DNA of 64,000 nucleotides from Nitrosospira sp. Is2 (GCF_033095785.1 NZ_CP137134.1:2480001-2544000), one strand, 5' to 3'. Positions 1-8,815 are shown, numbered from the stretch's first letter. Program-made: numbers and translations. The notes: generated from the sequence alone by a model not told the origin.

Positions 1-899
1 TAGACGCCATCCTGCGTACCTGTCACCACGCGGGCGCGCACGAACTGCCCCGGCAGCAAGCGCTGATCGCTGTTGTCGAAGGTGGCACGCAGTTGCTGGG
101 TACCGAGCAGGGGGTCAATCTGGCTGGCGGCGAAATTCAATTCGCCTTTTTTTTCGTATTCTTTGCCATCCGGCAATATCAGCGTTATCTGCTGCACTCT
201 TTGTTCGTTCAGGGGACCGCCAAGGTGTGCCAGCTCGTTGTCGGAAAGACTGAAGCGCACCCATATGGGCGATAGCTGGACGAGGGTGGTCAGCAGGCTG
301 CTATAGGCTTCCACCAACGCGCCTTCGGAGAATCGGAAGCGGCCGGAGATGCCGTTTACCGGTGCGGCGACGTGAGTATAGGAAAGATTGAGCTCGGCAT
401 CGCGCACGCGAACTTCGGCCTGCAGCAGGGCTGCACGCGTGATCGCGTTCTCGGAGGCAGCGTTATCATATTCACGCTGGCTAATGGCCTGTGTTTCAAG
501 CAGGGTGCGCAAGCGGTTTTCTTCGCGCTCGGTCTGGATCACCCGTGCCTTCTGTTGTTCAAGTTGCGCCTTTGCTTGCGCCAGGGCGTTCTGGTAGGGC
601 ACGGGATCGATCAGGAACATGGGTTGTCCCGCTTTTACCGCCGCGCCTTCGTCGTACAGGCGCTTAAGCAGGATACCGCCTACCCGGGGACGTATTTCAA
701 CCTCCTTGGCCCCTTCGGTTTGAGCAACCGCCTCTGCGCTGATGGGCACACTGGTCGGCCGAACTTCGATTACGCTGACAGGAAGCGCAATTGGGCCCGG
801 CTGGATTGCTGCCTCGTTTTTTCCGCACGCGGCCAAGGTAAGACATAGCGTCAGCCCAAGAAGAGCCTTCCAATAAACCAATAAACAGTTTTTATACAT
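1..899 (-). CDS. RND efflux periplasmic adaptor (MFP), copy 1, partial at left edge
   Basis: This is the N-terminal part (about 299 residues) of a membrane-fusion adaptor that links an inner-membrane RND pump to an outer-membrane channel. The reading frame is open to base 1, so the C-terminus lies outside the window. The start at 899 gives a lipoprotein signal beginning MYKNCLLVYWKALLG and ending in a lipobox LAAC. The mature part has the lipoyl/barrel-sandwich and coiled-coil hairpin regions typical of AcrA/MexA. It is collinear with the complete adaptor at 6730-7932, with a constant offset of 6997 bp. Bases 241-743 are identical to that copy, whereas the signal peptide and the 5' flank differ. 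The start codon lies inside an AcrR-type palindrome. A partner pump gene probably follows to the left of the window (inferred). Confidence 0.9.
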   Translation of the reverse strand, partial: MYKNCLLVYWKALLGLTLCLTLAACGKNEAAIQPGPIALPVSVIEVRPTSVPISAEAVAQTEGAKEVEIRPRVGGILLKRLYDEGAAVKAGQPMFLIDPVPYQNALAQAKAQLEQQKARVIQTEREENRLRTLLETQAISQREYDNAASENAITRAALLQAEVRVRDAELNLSYTHVAAPVNGISGRFRFSEGALVEAYSSLLTTLVQLSPIWVRFSLSDNELAHLGGPLNEQRVQQITLILPDGKEYEKKGELNFAASQIDPLLGTQQLRATFDNSDQRLLPGQFVRARVVTGTQDGV

Positions 900-914
900 T
901 CGTGTATGTATGTA
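891..914. promoter_or_regulatory. AcrR/TetR-type operator palindrome at adaptor copy 1
   Basis: A 24-bp imperfect palindrome with half-sites ATACATTC and GTATGTAT. It matches the site at 8000-8023 and resembles the E. coli AcrR operator as I recall it (TACATACATT paired with AATGTATGTA). The left arm is more decayed than in the second copy. It overlaps the start codon of the partial adaptor, so a bound repressor would block transcription or initiation. Binding by the TetR protein encoded at 8079-8699 is inferred. Confidence 0.65.
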
Positions 915-1075
915 ATGACTTGTAGGTAGACAACTATTAAGAAACTGGAACAATTCCTCAATCCTTCTGACCGTCCACGATATCTAATGACGGGGGCCTT
1001 TAAGAGAGAGGGCGATGAAGTTTAGATTAGTCTCTGGTATAGTAGAAATGAATTAATACAATATCAGGTATAGTT

Positions 1076-1972
1076 ATTTTTAATTTCCATCATATCGATC
1101 TTAATCTCCTGGTGACGCTGGAGGTGCTTTTGACAGAACTTAACGTCAGCAAGGCTGCGGAGCGCCTTAACCTGAGCCAGCCCTCGGTAAGCGTGCAGCT
1201 GGGCAAGCTGCGGCATATTTATAACGACCCGCTGTTGCTGCCGGGACCCCGGGGAATGTTGCCCACGTCGAGGGCACTTGAGCTCCTTCAGCCGTTACGT
1301 TCGGCTCTTCTTGAGCTCGAACGCGTCATTGAGCCGAAAAAACCATTTGATCCCGCAACTGCCCACGTGACATGGAGCCTTGCTGCTCCAGATTATGCAG
1401 AGTCTGCGATTCTCCTCCCCGTTCTGTCCAGGCTGAGAGATGCTGCGCCACATACTCGCATTGCTATCCGCGATACTGCGCCACCGAAAATGGCCAAGCA
1501 GTTGGAACAGGGTATCTGCGACCTTGGTTTCCTGACCATGGATCGCGTTCCCCCAGAGCTTCGGTTCAAGTTTCTTTTTATGGAACACTACGTGCTCATC
1601 GCGCGGAAAGACCATCCGTGTGTGAAGCGCAAACCTACAATTGATGAGTTCTGCACTCTGGAGCACATTATGGTTTCCCCCGATGGCGGAGGTTTTCGAA
1701 GCGTTACGGATACCATGCTTCAGAAGATGGGGAAAACGCGGCGGGTTGTGTTGTCCGTTCCACATTTTCTATTCGTTCCAGCTTTAGTCACCCAATCGGA
1801 CATGGTGGCAATGCTTCCGTCACGCCTCATACGCAACCTGTCGGACGAACTCTGCGCGTTCGAGGCACCGTTCGAAATTCCCGGGTACGAGATGGCTATG
1901 GTCTGGCATGAGCGTTCACATCGCGATCCGGGGCACAAGTGGTTGCGCGAGCAGATTCATGCCGCACTATAA
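1076..1972 (+). CDS. LysR-family transcriptional regulator (probable ATT start)
   Basis: A LysR-type regulator: an N-terminal winged HTH (AAERLNLSQPSVSVQLGKLR) followed by a periplasmic-binding-like effector domain of the NodD/NahR/DntR type (DLGFLTMDRVPPELR, YVLIARKDHP). The first conventional start is GTG at 1112, which has no Shine-Dalgarno and removes the first HTH helix. In frame upstream, the conserved opening motif IDLNLLVTLEVLL is encoded (from 1094), and the frame is open back to a TGA at 1049. No ATG, GTG or TTG occurs between that stop and 1112. ATT at 1076 follows AGGT at the right spacing (1066-1069) and gives about 298 residues, the normal family length. The ATT start is an inference; loss of the original ATG is the alternative. 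The gene stands alone between two minus-strand efflux genes and its target is not evident. Confidence 0.8.
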   Translation: MFNFHHIDLNLLVTLEVLLTELNVSKAAERLNLSQPSVSVQLGKLRHIYNDPLLLPGPRGMLPTSRALELLQPLRSALLELERVIEPKKPFDPATAHVTWSLAAPDYAESAILLPVLSRLRDAAPHTRIAIRDTAPPKMAKQLEQGICDLGFLTMDRVPPELRFKFLFMEHYVLIARKDHPCVKRKPTIDEFCTLEHIMVSPDGGGFRSVTDTMLQKMGKTRRVVLSVPHFLFVPALVTQSDMVAMLPSRLIRNLSDELCAFEAPFEIPGYEMAMVWHERSHRDPGHKWLREQIHAAL

Positions 1973-2186
1973 TCCGTCGGCTCGTCCAATTTTTAATTCG
2001 GACTGGTTAAATCGATAACGGCGCGAACACCCGCGCCCGGTTGAACGCTAAGGCAGCATAAGGCTGTTGTGTTGAGCTGCTAGGTGCTGAGCTCCTGAGG
2101 CTGTGACTTATGCCAAGTGACAAGGAAAGCGGCACCGTCAACTGAACGTCATCACCACGTGCCGTGGACTAGTCATGGGGTCTTAC

Positions 2187-3605
2187 TCACTGTGTTGCCC
2201 AGCCGCCGCCGAGGGCCTTGTAGAGTTGGACGACTGATACCAGGTGGAAGCGGTGGGTGGAGGTGAGGGCGAATTCGGCATCGAACAGATTGCGTTTGGC
2301 AAGCAAGACATCGACATAGCTGGTAATGCCGCCCTGGTAGCGCAGGTTGGCCACATTGAGCGCCGAGCGCAGCGAGTTCACCTGATCCTCTTGCGACTTG
2401 CGCTGGTCATTGAAGGTTCGGACCGCCACCAGCGAGTCTTCCACCTCCTTGAACGCCAGCAGGATGGTTTGCTCATATTGGGCCAGCACCTGCCGTGCCT
2501 GGGCTTCTGTCGCGCGCTGCTCGAATCCGAGGCTTTGCGCATTGAGCAGAGGGCCTGCCAGTCCAAGTCCTCCTACGCCGAACTCACTGCCGGAGAGCAG
2601 GAGATTGGATAGGGCGGGGCTGGCCACGCCCAGAAAGCCCGTTATCGTGAGCTTGGGAAACCGCGCCGCCTTGGCCATGCCGATTCTGGCGGTTGCCGCG
2701 GCAAGCGTCTGCTCGGCTTGTAGAATATCAGGGCGCCGCTGCAAAAGCTCGGAAGGAAGGCCTGCCGGCACTTGCGGCGGCATCAACTGCTCTGTCAGCA
2801 TACGGCCGCGCGCCACCGGTACCGGGTTCTTACCCAGCAGCACGCTCAGTTCGTTTTCCTTTTGAACTCTCTGCCGTTCCAGTTCCGCCAACCTGGTGGC
2901 CGCGCGTGCGCGTTCAGCCTCGAACTGATCCACATCGAGCCTGGAGATTATCCCGCCCTGGAGTTGCGCCCGGGCGAGGGCAACGGATTCTTCCCATGAG
3001 TGCAAGGCATTGCGGGCAATGTCCAACTGCATGTCAAATTGCAGAAGATCGAAATAGGCCTGTGCTACCGAGCTCACTAGGGTCAGGATCACGGCGCGCC
3101 GGTTTTCCTCGCGCGCCATCATCTCTGCCCGAACAGCCTCATTCGAACGACGGATCCGGCCCCAGATATCGATTTCCCAATTGAGCGTGCCTTGGCCAAA
3201 ATAATTGAAAGGCGTGGGGAATCCCGGGATCTGAAAGCCCCCGATGGTGCCGAACGCAGGCGCATTAGCGTTCGCTTCTAACTTGGGAAAAAAGTCAAAG
3301 CGCGTTGTCGCCAGGCGAGCCTGGAGCTCTTCCACACTGGCAACCGCCTGCTTGAGGTCCCTGTTTTCCGTGAGCGCCTGGCGGATGAGTCGCTGAAGCT
3401 CTTCGTCACGCAGGAGTTCCCACCACGGGAGGTTGGCAATGGATTGCCCTTCCGTTTCCGCCATGCGAAACTTTTCCGCAGTTTCGATATGGGGCCGGAC
3501 GTAATCCGGCCCCATTGCGCATGACATCAGCAGCAGGCTTGGCAAAAGCAACCATATCCATGCCCACGCACTGCGGACGCGCGCTCGTGAAACTGATGTC
3601 ATCAT
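2187..3605 (-). CDS. Outer-membrane efflux lipoprotein, NodT/OprM family
   Basis: The outer-membrane channel of a tripartite RND pump, 472 residues. The N-terminus is an export signal with lipobox LLMSC (about residues 25-29) followed by AMGPDYVRP, typical of OprM/NodT lipoproteins. Two OEP repeats follow, with the family sequences LNWEIDIWGRIRRSNEA in the first half and LPSELLQRRPDILQAEQTL near the middle. It is the last gene of the adaptor-pump-channel operon; its ATG overlaps the pump stop codon by four bases, indicating translational coupling. The substrate cannot be told from the sequence; this family usually exports hydrophobic drugs, detergents or solvents. Confidence 0.95.
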   Translation of the reverse strand: MMTSVSRARVRSAWAWIWLLLPSLLLMSCAMGPDYVRPHIETAEKFRMAETEGQSIANLPWWELLRDEELQRLIRQALTENRDLKQAVASVEELQARLATTRFDFFPKLEANANAPAFGTIGGFQIPGFPTPFNYFGQGTLNWEIDIWGRIRRSNEAVRAEMMAREENRRAVILTLVSSVAQAYFDLLQFDMQLDIARNALHSWEESVALARAQLQGGIISRLDVDQFEAERARAATRLAELERQRVQKENELSVLLGKNPVPVARGRMLTEQLMPPQVPAGLPSELLQRRPDILQAEQTLAAATARIGMAKAARFPKLTITGFLGVASPALSNLLLSGSEFGVGGLGLAGPLLNAQSLGFEQRATEAQARQVLAQYEQTILLAFKEVEDSLVAVRTFNDQRKSQEDQVNSLRSALNVANLRYQGGITSYVDVLLAKRNLFDAEFALTSTHRFHLVSVVQLYKALGGGWATQ

Positions 3606-6600
3606 GCCCTTTCCTCCTGCATGCTTTCATCCCGCTGGGGCACGTGCTCACGGGTGAGCCAGGTGAAGAACAGGGGAATAAAGATCGTGGCGACAAAAGT
3701 GGCGAGCAACATGCCGCCTAAAACGCCGGTGCCCATCGATTGGCGCGCCGCCGCTCCTGCCCCGGTTGCGATCACCAGCGGCACGATTCCCAGCACAAAG
3801 GCCATGGAAGTCATGACAATGGGGCGAAAGCGCAGGCGCGCGGCTTCAACCGCGGCCTGCGCCACCGGCATCCCTTCCCGCATCTTCTGGCTGGCGAATT
3901 CCACGATCAGAATGGCGTTCTTGGCTGCCAGCCCTATCAGCGTAATCAAGCCTACCTGGAAATAAATATCGTTGGGCATTCCGCGAATCAGCACGGCAAG
4001 TAACGCGCCCGCCAGGGCGAAAGGCACGGCCATGATGACCGCCAGCGGCAGCGCCCAGGTCTCGAACTGCGCAGCCAGGATGAGAAATACCATGATAATG
4101 GCGAACGTGAAGGCGAAAACCGCGGCAGAACCGGTGCGCTTTTCCTGGTAGGCCTGTGCTGTCCAGGCAATCTGGTAGTTATCCGGCAAGCTCTTCTCCG
4201 CAATTTCTTCTACCAGCTTGATCGCATCACCCGAGCTTACGCCGGGGGCGCCGCCTCCCATTACTTTTGCGGCAAGCAGGCCATTATACCGCTCCAGTTG
4301 CTCGGCTCCCACAACCGTGCTGATTTTGCTCAACGCTGACATCGGCACCATGGCGCCTGATTGCGAACGCACATAAACCCTGCCAAGGTCATCAGGACTC
4401 ATGCGGTACTCGGGTTCTGCCTGCAGCTGAACGCGGTACGTGCGCCCGGAGAGATTGAAATCGTTGATATAAAACGAACCCATAGTACTCTGCAAGGTAG
4501 CGTAGATATCGGGAATGCGTACTTGCAGGGAAACCGCCTTTGCCTCATCCACTTCGACAAAGAATTGCGGTACCGTGGGGCGGAAAAATGTGGCAATGCC
4601 TGCAAGGCGCGGTTCCTGATTCAGCGCCTCGATGAAGTTGTTGACGACGTTCGATAATTGCAGCGGATCCGCGCCAGCACGCGTTTGCACATAAACCTCA
4701 AAGCCGCCGGCGGTCCCCAGTCCGCGGATTGCAGGCGGATTAAATGCCATTGCTATCCCGTCGGATTGCTGCATGCCGATGGCGCTCAATTTTTGGATAA
4801 TATCTTCCGCGCTGGCCGTGCGTTCCGACCAGTCTTTGAAGGCGACAAACATGGTTGCCGAACTCGTTTTATTTCCGCCGCCAATCAGATCAAAGCCATT
4901 GACCACGAATTCGTGGGAAACTGCGGGGTCCTTTGCAATCTCCGCCCGCACGGCGTCAGCGGTTCGAGTCGTGCGTGCGAGCGTTGCCCCATCAGGCAGG
5001 ATGGTCGCCGCCACCACATAGCCCTGATCTTCCGGCGGTACAAAACCTTCCGGTACCATTTTGATCAGATACGCCGCCACGGCGATGATGCCCGAGAATA
5101 CAACCGCGCCGATAATTCTATGCCGGATCGTAATGCTGACCATGTTGACGTAGAAATTGGTCAGGCGCCTGAAACCATGGTTAAAGGCCCGGAAGAACGC
5201 CGACTCTCCATGCGTTTGCTTCAGCAGGATGGCGCATAAGGCGGGCGTCAAGGTTAGCGCCACCACGCCCGATATGGTCACAGCCACCGCTACTGTTACT
5301 GCGAACTGCCGGTAGAGTTCGCCCGCGATTCCGCCCATGAACGCCACTGGGATAAAAACCGCGCACAGCACCAATACAATCGCCACGACCGCGCTCGCCA
5401 CCTGTTCCATGGAGCGGATCGCCGCTTTCATCGGCGAGAGTTTTTCCTCGTCCATCAAGCGCTCGATGTTTTCCAGCACCACTATGGCATCGTCCACCAC
5501 GATGCCGATGGACAAGACCATGGCAAAAAGCGTGAGCGTATTGATGGAGAAGCCGAACAGCCACAAGCCCGCGAAGGTGCCAATCAGCGAAATGGGTACG
5601 GCAATAAGGGGAATCAGGGTTGCCCGCCAGCTTTGCAGGAATAGGTAGACCACCAATATCACCAGCAGCATTGCCTCGCCCAGCGTTTTGACCACCTCCC
5701 ACATGGAGGCTTTGACGAAGAGACTGGTATCGTAAGGCACGACATAATCCATTCCTTCCGGGAAGCGTTTCTTCAACTCTTCCATCTTAGCGACGAGGGC
5801 ATTCTTGGTATCGAGCGCATTCGCGCCGGGTTGGAGAAAGACCGGCATTCCCGCGCCGGGCTCGCCATTCAACGCGGTCCGAACGTCGTAACTTTGCGCG
5901 CCAAGCTCAATTCGGGCCACGTCCTTGAGATAGAGAACACCTCGGGGGCCGTCCGCGCGCAAAATAATGTTGCCGAATTGCTCGGGTGTCCGCAGCCGGC
6001 CTTTGGCGTTGACGGTATAAATCAATTGCTGCTCCGCAGGCATGGGCTCCTGGCCTATTTTGCCTGCAGCATACTGCGCATTCTGAGCCTGAATGGCCGC
6101 GGTTATATCGGTTGTCGCGACCCCCAGCTGCGCCATGCGGTCAGGACGCAACCAGACCCGCATGGAGTAGTCCTGCCCGCCAAATACGACTACGTCCCCC
6201 ACACCTTTGGTGCGTTTCAGCTCATCCAGCACGTTCAACGTAGCGTAATTGCTCAGATAAAGCGGGTCATATTTTCCCTTCTCCTTGGAGATCAGCATGA
6301 ACACCATCAGGATGTCGTTTGAACGCTTCTCTATTTTCAACCCAATCCGGCGGACTTCCTCGGGTAGGCGCGGTAACGCGATATTGGCTCGATTACTGAT
6401 ATTGAACGTTGCCTGATCAACGTCGGTGCCTACTTCAAAAGTTGCGGTAATAGTCAGCGTCCCGCTTGAATCGGAGCTGGAGCTGAAATATAAAAGATCT
6501 TCGACGCCGCTTAGCTGTTCTTCGATTGGGGCGGCAACCGTCTTGGTGAGCGTCTCTGCGCTGGCGCCGGGAAAGGTCGCGGTGATCAGCACTGTGGGCG

Positions 6601-6718
6601 GCGCGATCTGGGGATATTGCGCAATGGGGAGTTGCAACGCTGCGACCAGTCCGGCTAGAACAATGATGATAGACAGCACCGATGCAAAGATCGGACGGGT
6701 GATGAAGAATCTGGTCAT
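3602..6718 (-). CDS. RND multidrug efflux pump, inner-membrane transporter (AcrB/MexB-type HAE1)
   Basis: A proton-driven inner-membrane transporter of 1038 residues, the normal length for AcrB/MexB. The opening MTRFFITRPIFASVLSII is typical of HAE1 pumps. The proton-relay acidic pair is present in TM4 (SIGIVVDDAIVVLENIERL, near residue 405) and the TM10 lysine in GLAAKNAILIVEF (near residue 935). Two large periplasmic porter/docking loops lie between TM1-TM2 and TM7-TM8. The adaptor ends 11 bp upstream and the channel gene overlaps at its 3' end, so the three form one operon. Substrates are inferred only in general terms (amphiphilic compounds). Confidence 0.96.
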   Translation of the reverse strand: MTRFFITRPIFASVLSIIIVLAGLVAALQLPIAQYPQIAPPTVLITATFPGASAETLTKTVAAPIEEQLSGVEDLLYFSSSSDSSGTLTITATFEVGTDVDQATFNISNRANIALPRLPEEVRRIGLKIEKRSNDILMVFMLISKEKGKYDPLYLSNYATLNVLDELKRTKGVGDVVVFGGQDYSMRVWLRPDRMAQLGVATTDITAAIQAQNAQYAAGKIGQEPMPAEQQLIYTVNAKGRLRTPEQFGNIILRADGPRGVLYLKDVARIELGAQSYDVRTALNGEPGAGMPVFLQPGANALDTKNALVAKMEELKKRFPEGMDYVVPYDTSLFVKASMWEVVKTLGEAMLLVILVVYLFLQSWRATLIPLIAVPISLIGTFAGLWLFGFSINTLTLFAMVLSIGIVVDDAIVVLENIERLMDEEKLSPMKAAIRSMEQVASAVVAIVLVLCAVFIPVAFMGGIAGELYRQFAVTVAVAVTISGVVALTLTPALCAILLKQTHGESAFFRAFNHGFRRLTNFYVNMVSITIRHRIIGAVVFSGIIAVAAYLIKMVPEGFVPPEDQGYVVAATILPDGATLARTTRTADAVRAEIAKDPAVSHEFVVNGFDLIGGGNKTSSATMFVAFKDWSERTASAEDIIQKLSAIGMQQSDGIAMAFNPPAIRGLGTAGGFEVYVQTRAGADPLQLSNVVNNFIEALNQEPRLAGIATFFRPTVPQFFVEVDEAKAVSLQVRIPDIYATLQSTMGSFYINDFNLSGRTYRVQLQAEPEYRMSPDDLGRVYVRSQSGAMVPMSALSKISTVVGAEQLERYNGLLAAKVMGGGAPGVSSGDAIKLVEEIAEKSLPDNYQIAWTAQAYQEKRTGSAAVFAFTFAIIMVFLILAAQFETWALPLAVIMAVPFALAGALLAVLIRGMPNDIYFQVGLITLIGLAAKNAILIVEFASQKMREGMPVAQAAVEAARLRFRPIVMTSMAFVLGIVPLVIATGAGAAARQSMGTGVLGGMLLATFVATIFIPLFFTWLTREHVPQRDESMQEERA

Positions 6719-6729
6719 GAGATGCCTGT

Positions 6730-7932
6730 TTAGGACTGCGTTTGGGGAACCGACTGCGGGGGAGGAGCGGCGGGTGCCTCACCGACCGGATTGGGCCCCA
6801 CGGGCGTGCCCGGGCGGAGCTTGATGAGGTTATCGACGATGACTTTATCGCCGGCTTTGAGTCCGTCCAGGATGACCCAGTCCTTGCCGATCCAGCGGCC
6901 CGTCACTACCGGCCGGACCGTTGCTTCATTCTTTTCGTTGACCACATACACACTCGTGCCCATATCGGAGGTCAACACCGCGACCTGGGGCACCAGGTAC
7001 ACGCCGTCCTGCATGCCGGTCACCACGCGGGCGCGCACGAACTGCCCCGGCAGCAAGCGCTGATCGCTGTTGTCGAAGGTGGCACGCAGTTGCTGGGTAC
7101 CGAGCAGGGGGTCAATCTGGCTGGCGGCGAAATTCAATTCGCCTTTTTTTTCGTATTCCCTGCCATCGGGCAATATCAGTGTTATCTGCTGCACCCTCTG
7201 TTCATTCAGGGGACCGCCAATTTGTGCCAGCTCGTTATCGGAAAGACTGAAGCGCACCCATATGGGCGATAGCTGGACGAGGGTGGTCAGCAGGCTGCTA
7301 TAGGCTTCCACCAACGCGCCTTCGGAGAATCGGAAGCGGCCGGAGATGCCGTTTACCGGTGCGGCGACGTGAGTATAGGAAAGATTGAGCTCGGCATCGC
7401 GCACGCGAACTTCGGCCTGCAGCAGGGCTGCACGCGTGATCGCGTTCTCGGAGGCAGCGTTATCATATTCACGCTGGCTAATGGCCTGTGTTTCAAGCAG
7501 GGTGCGCAAGCGGTTTTCTTCGCGCTCGGTCTGGATCACCCGTGCCTTCTGTTGTTCAAGTTGCGCCTTTGCTTGCGCCAGGGCGTTCTGGTAGGGCACG
7601 GGATCGATCAGGAACATGGGTTGTCCCGCTTTTACCGCCGCGCCTTCGTCGTACAGGCGCTTAAGCAGGATACCGCCTACCCGGGGACGTATTTCAACCT
7701 CCTTGGCCCCTTCGGTTTGAGCAACCGCCTCTGCGCTGATCGGCACACTGGTCGGCCGAACTTCAATTACGCTGACAGGAAGCGCCGTGCCCGCAGGTGG
7801 CTGAGCTGCAGCCTGATCATTTTTGCTGCACGCGGTTAGCGCAATGCATATAATAGCGACTAAAGTTAGCGTCCAGTTACCGACCATTAATTGGTCGCTT
7901 CGGTTATTTTTATATTGTCCGGCATCTGACAT
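6730..7932 (-). CDS. RND efflux periplasmic adaptor (MFP), copy 2
   Basis: A complete AcrA/MexA-type membrane-fusion protein that bridges the pump at 3602-6718 and the channel at 2187-3605. The frame is open upstream to 8004, but ATG at 7932 has a GGAG five bases ahead and is preferred; it gives 400 residues. A lipoprotein signal (VGNWTLTLVAIICIALTAC, lipobox LTAC) precedes the mature chain. Lipoyl/barrel-sandwich halves (PRVGGILLKRLYDEGAAVKAGQPMF is split into the usual two flanks) surround a coiled-coil hairpin rich in A, Q and E near residues 110-170. It is the first gene of the operon and is transcribed away from the TetR gene through a shared operator. It is nearly identical to the partial copy at 1-899. 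Confidence 0.95.
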   Translation of the reverse strand: MSDAGQYKNNRSDQLMVGNWTLTLVAIICIALTACSKNDQAAAQPPAGTALPVSVIEVRPTSVPISAEAVAQTEGAKEVEIRPRVGGILLKRLYDEGAAVKAGQPMFLIDPVPYQNALAQAKAQLEQQKARVIQTEREENRLRTLLETQAISQREYDNAASENAITRAALLQAEVRVRDAELNLSYTHVAAPVNGISGRFRFSEGALVEAYSSLLTTLVQLSPIWVRFSLSDNELAQIGGPLNEQRVQQITLILPDGREYEKKGELNFAASQIDPLLGTQQLRATFDNSDQRLLPGQFVRARVVTGMQDGVYLVPQVAVLTSDMGTSVYVVNEKNEATVRPVVTGRWIGKDWVILDGLKAGDKVIVDNLIKLRPGTPVGPNPVGEAPAAPPPQSVPQTQS

Positions 7933-7999
7933 CTTAGCTCCATCCGGTAAAACGAGCGGGTTAAACGAATCTGTTGCATACGAAAGCACACAAATCTGT

Positions 8000-8023
8000 T
8001 GCATACATTCATGTATGTATGTA
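8000..8023. promoter_or_regulatory. AcrR/TetR-type operator in the adaptor/tetR intergenic region
   Basis: A 24-bp near-perfect palindrome (about 20 of 24 positions symmetrical), with arms GCATACATTC and GTATGTATGTA, located between the divergent adaptor (start 7932) and tetR (start 8079) genes. It closely resembles the E. coli AcrR operator as recalled. It probably lets the TetR protein repress both the efflux operon and itself. Confidence 0.75.
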
Positions 8024-8078
8024 AATTATACGAACAAAAGATTGGATATGTAAACAGGAATCGGAATTATTTCTAACG

Positions 8079-8699
8079 ATGGCCCGGAAAACAAAGGAAA
8101 ACGCGGAATTAACGCGGCAAAAGCTTATTGAGGCGGCGCGGCAGGTGTTCCTCGTGCGCGGCGTCAGCCGAACGACCATGGAACACATCGCTCTCCAGGC
8201 TGGCGTCACGCGGGGCGCAATTTATTGGCATTTCAACAATAAACTTGATTTGTTTCAGGCCATGCGCGAGCAGGTATTGTTGCCACTGATCGATCGCATG
8301 GATGATACGCTCCTCGTTGAGGGCTCTGAAGATCCCCTTACCTGCATCGAAAATTTTTTGTGCGGGACTATTCAAGTTCTGTCGGACAGCATCGAAACGC
8401 GCGAAATTTACGAAATCATGATGATCAAGTGCGAATATGTGGATGAGTTCGCAACGGTTTTGCAGCAGATCCTGTCGAATTGCTCCGGTATCTTTCAAAA
8501 ACTGCGGTTGGTTTACGAACGCGCCAACGTTCAAAATCAGTTACACCCGTCTCACGATTCCTCCCAGCTGGCTGTAGACACCCATCTCTTCTTTATTGGT
8601 CTATTGCATATGTGGGTGAAAGACACCCGCGGAGACCTGTTTCGTTATCAGGCTATCGAATTGGTGAAAGCCCATATGGGGCTGCGTCGCCGCACTTAA
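8079..8699 (+). CDS. TetR/AcrR-family transcriptional repressor of efflux
   Basis: A 206-residue TetR-family regulator. The N-terminal HTH spans about residues 12-58 (ARQVFLVRGVSRTTMEHIA, then GVTRGAIYWHFNNKLDLF), the form seen in AcrR, TtgR and MexL-type proteins. The helical C-terminal half would bind inducer and form the dimer. The gene is divergent from the adaptor-pump-channel operon, with the palindrome at 8000-8023 between them. A local repressor relieved by pump substrates is the standard arrangement; the ligand is unknown. A matching operator also lies at the second adaptor (891-914), so it may control both loci. Confidence 0.93.
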   Translation: MARKTKENAELTRQKLIEAARQVFLVRGVSRTTMEHIALQAGVTRGAIYWHFNNKLDLFQAMREQVLLPLIDRMDDTLLVEGSEDPLTCIENFLCGTIQVLSDSIETREIYEIMMIKCEYVDEFATVLQQILSNCSGIFQKLRLVYERANVQNQLHPSHDSSQLAVDTHLFFIGLLHMWVKDTRGDLFRYQAIELVKAHMGLRRRT

Positions 8700-8762
8700 C
8701 GTCATAAACTCCCTTCGGCCGAAATCTGTTTTTTAGCGACTCTGCTCTCCTGAACGGGCGTT

Positions 8763-8787
8763 ATAGTTGACTAAATCTATCAAGTAT
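8763..8787 (+). promoter_or_regulatory. IscR type-1 box, distal (overlaps -35)
   Basis: A 25-bp site matching the E. coli type-1 IscR consensus (ATA-N3-GACT ... AGTC-N3-TAT): left half ATAGTTGACT, right half CTATCAAGTAT with two mismatches. It contains the -35 hexamer TTGACT (8767-8772) of the iscR-suf promoter. Confidence 0.75.
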
Positions 8788-8795
8788 CTTATAGT
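8767..8795 (+). promoter_or_regulatory. Sigma-70 promoter of the iscR-suf operon
   Basis: -35 TTGACT at 8767-8772 and -10 TATAGT at 8790-8795 with an ideal 17-bp spacer. The distal IscR box covers the -35 and spacer, and the proximal box begins inside the -10 (8791). This is a layout for repression by [2Fe-2S]-IscR. Transcription would start near 8802, leaving a leader of about 84 nt before iscR. Confidence 0.75.
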
Positions 8796-8815
8796 TGACT
8801 AAATCAGTCGTGTAT
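8791..8815 (+). promoter_or_regulatory. IscR type-1 box, proximal (overlaps -10 and start site)
   Basis: The second 25-bp IscR-like site: left half ATAGTTGACT, right half CAGTCGTGTAT, with one mismatch to the type-1 consensus. It begins 28 bp after the start of the first site and shares its first 14 bases, suggesting a local duplication that left tandem operators. Confidence 0.8.

Noticed and set aside
372..848. Plus-strand frames of 158 and 156 codons (also at 7369-7839) inside the adaptor genes
   Set aside because: Antisense shadows of the two adaptor copies; their mutual similarity only reflects the duplication.
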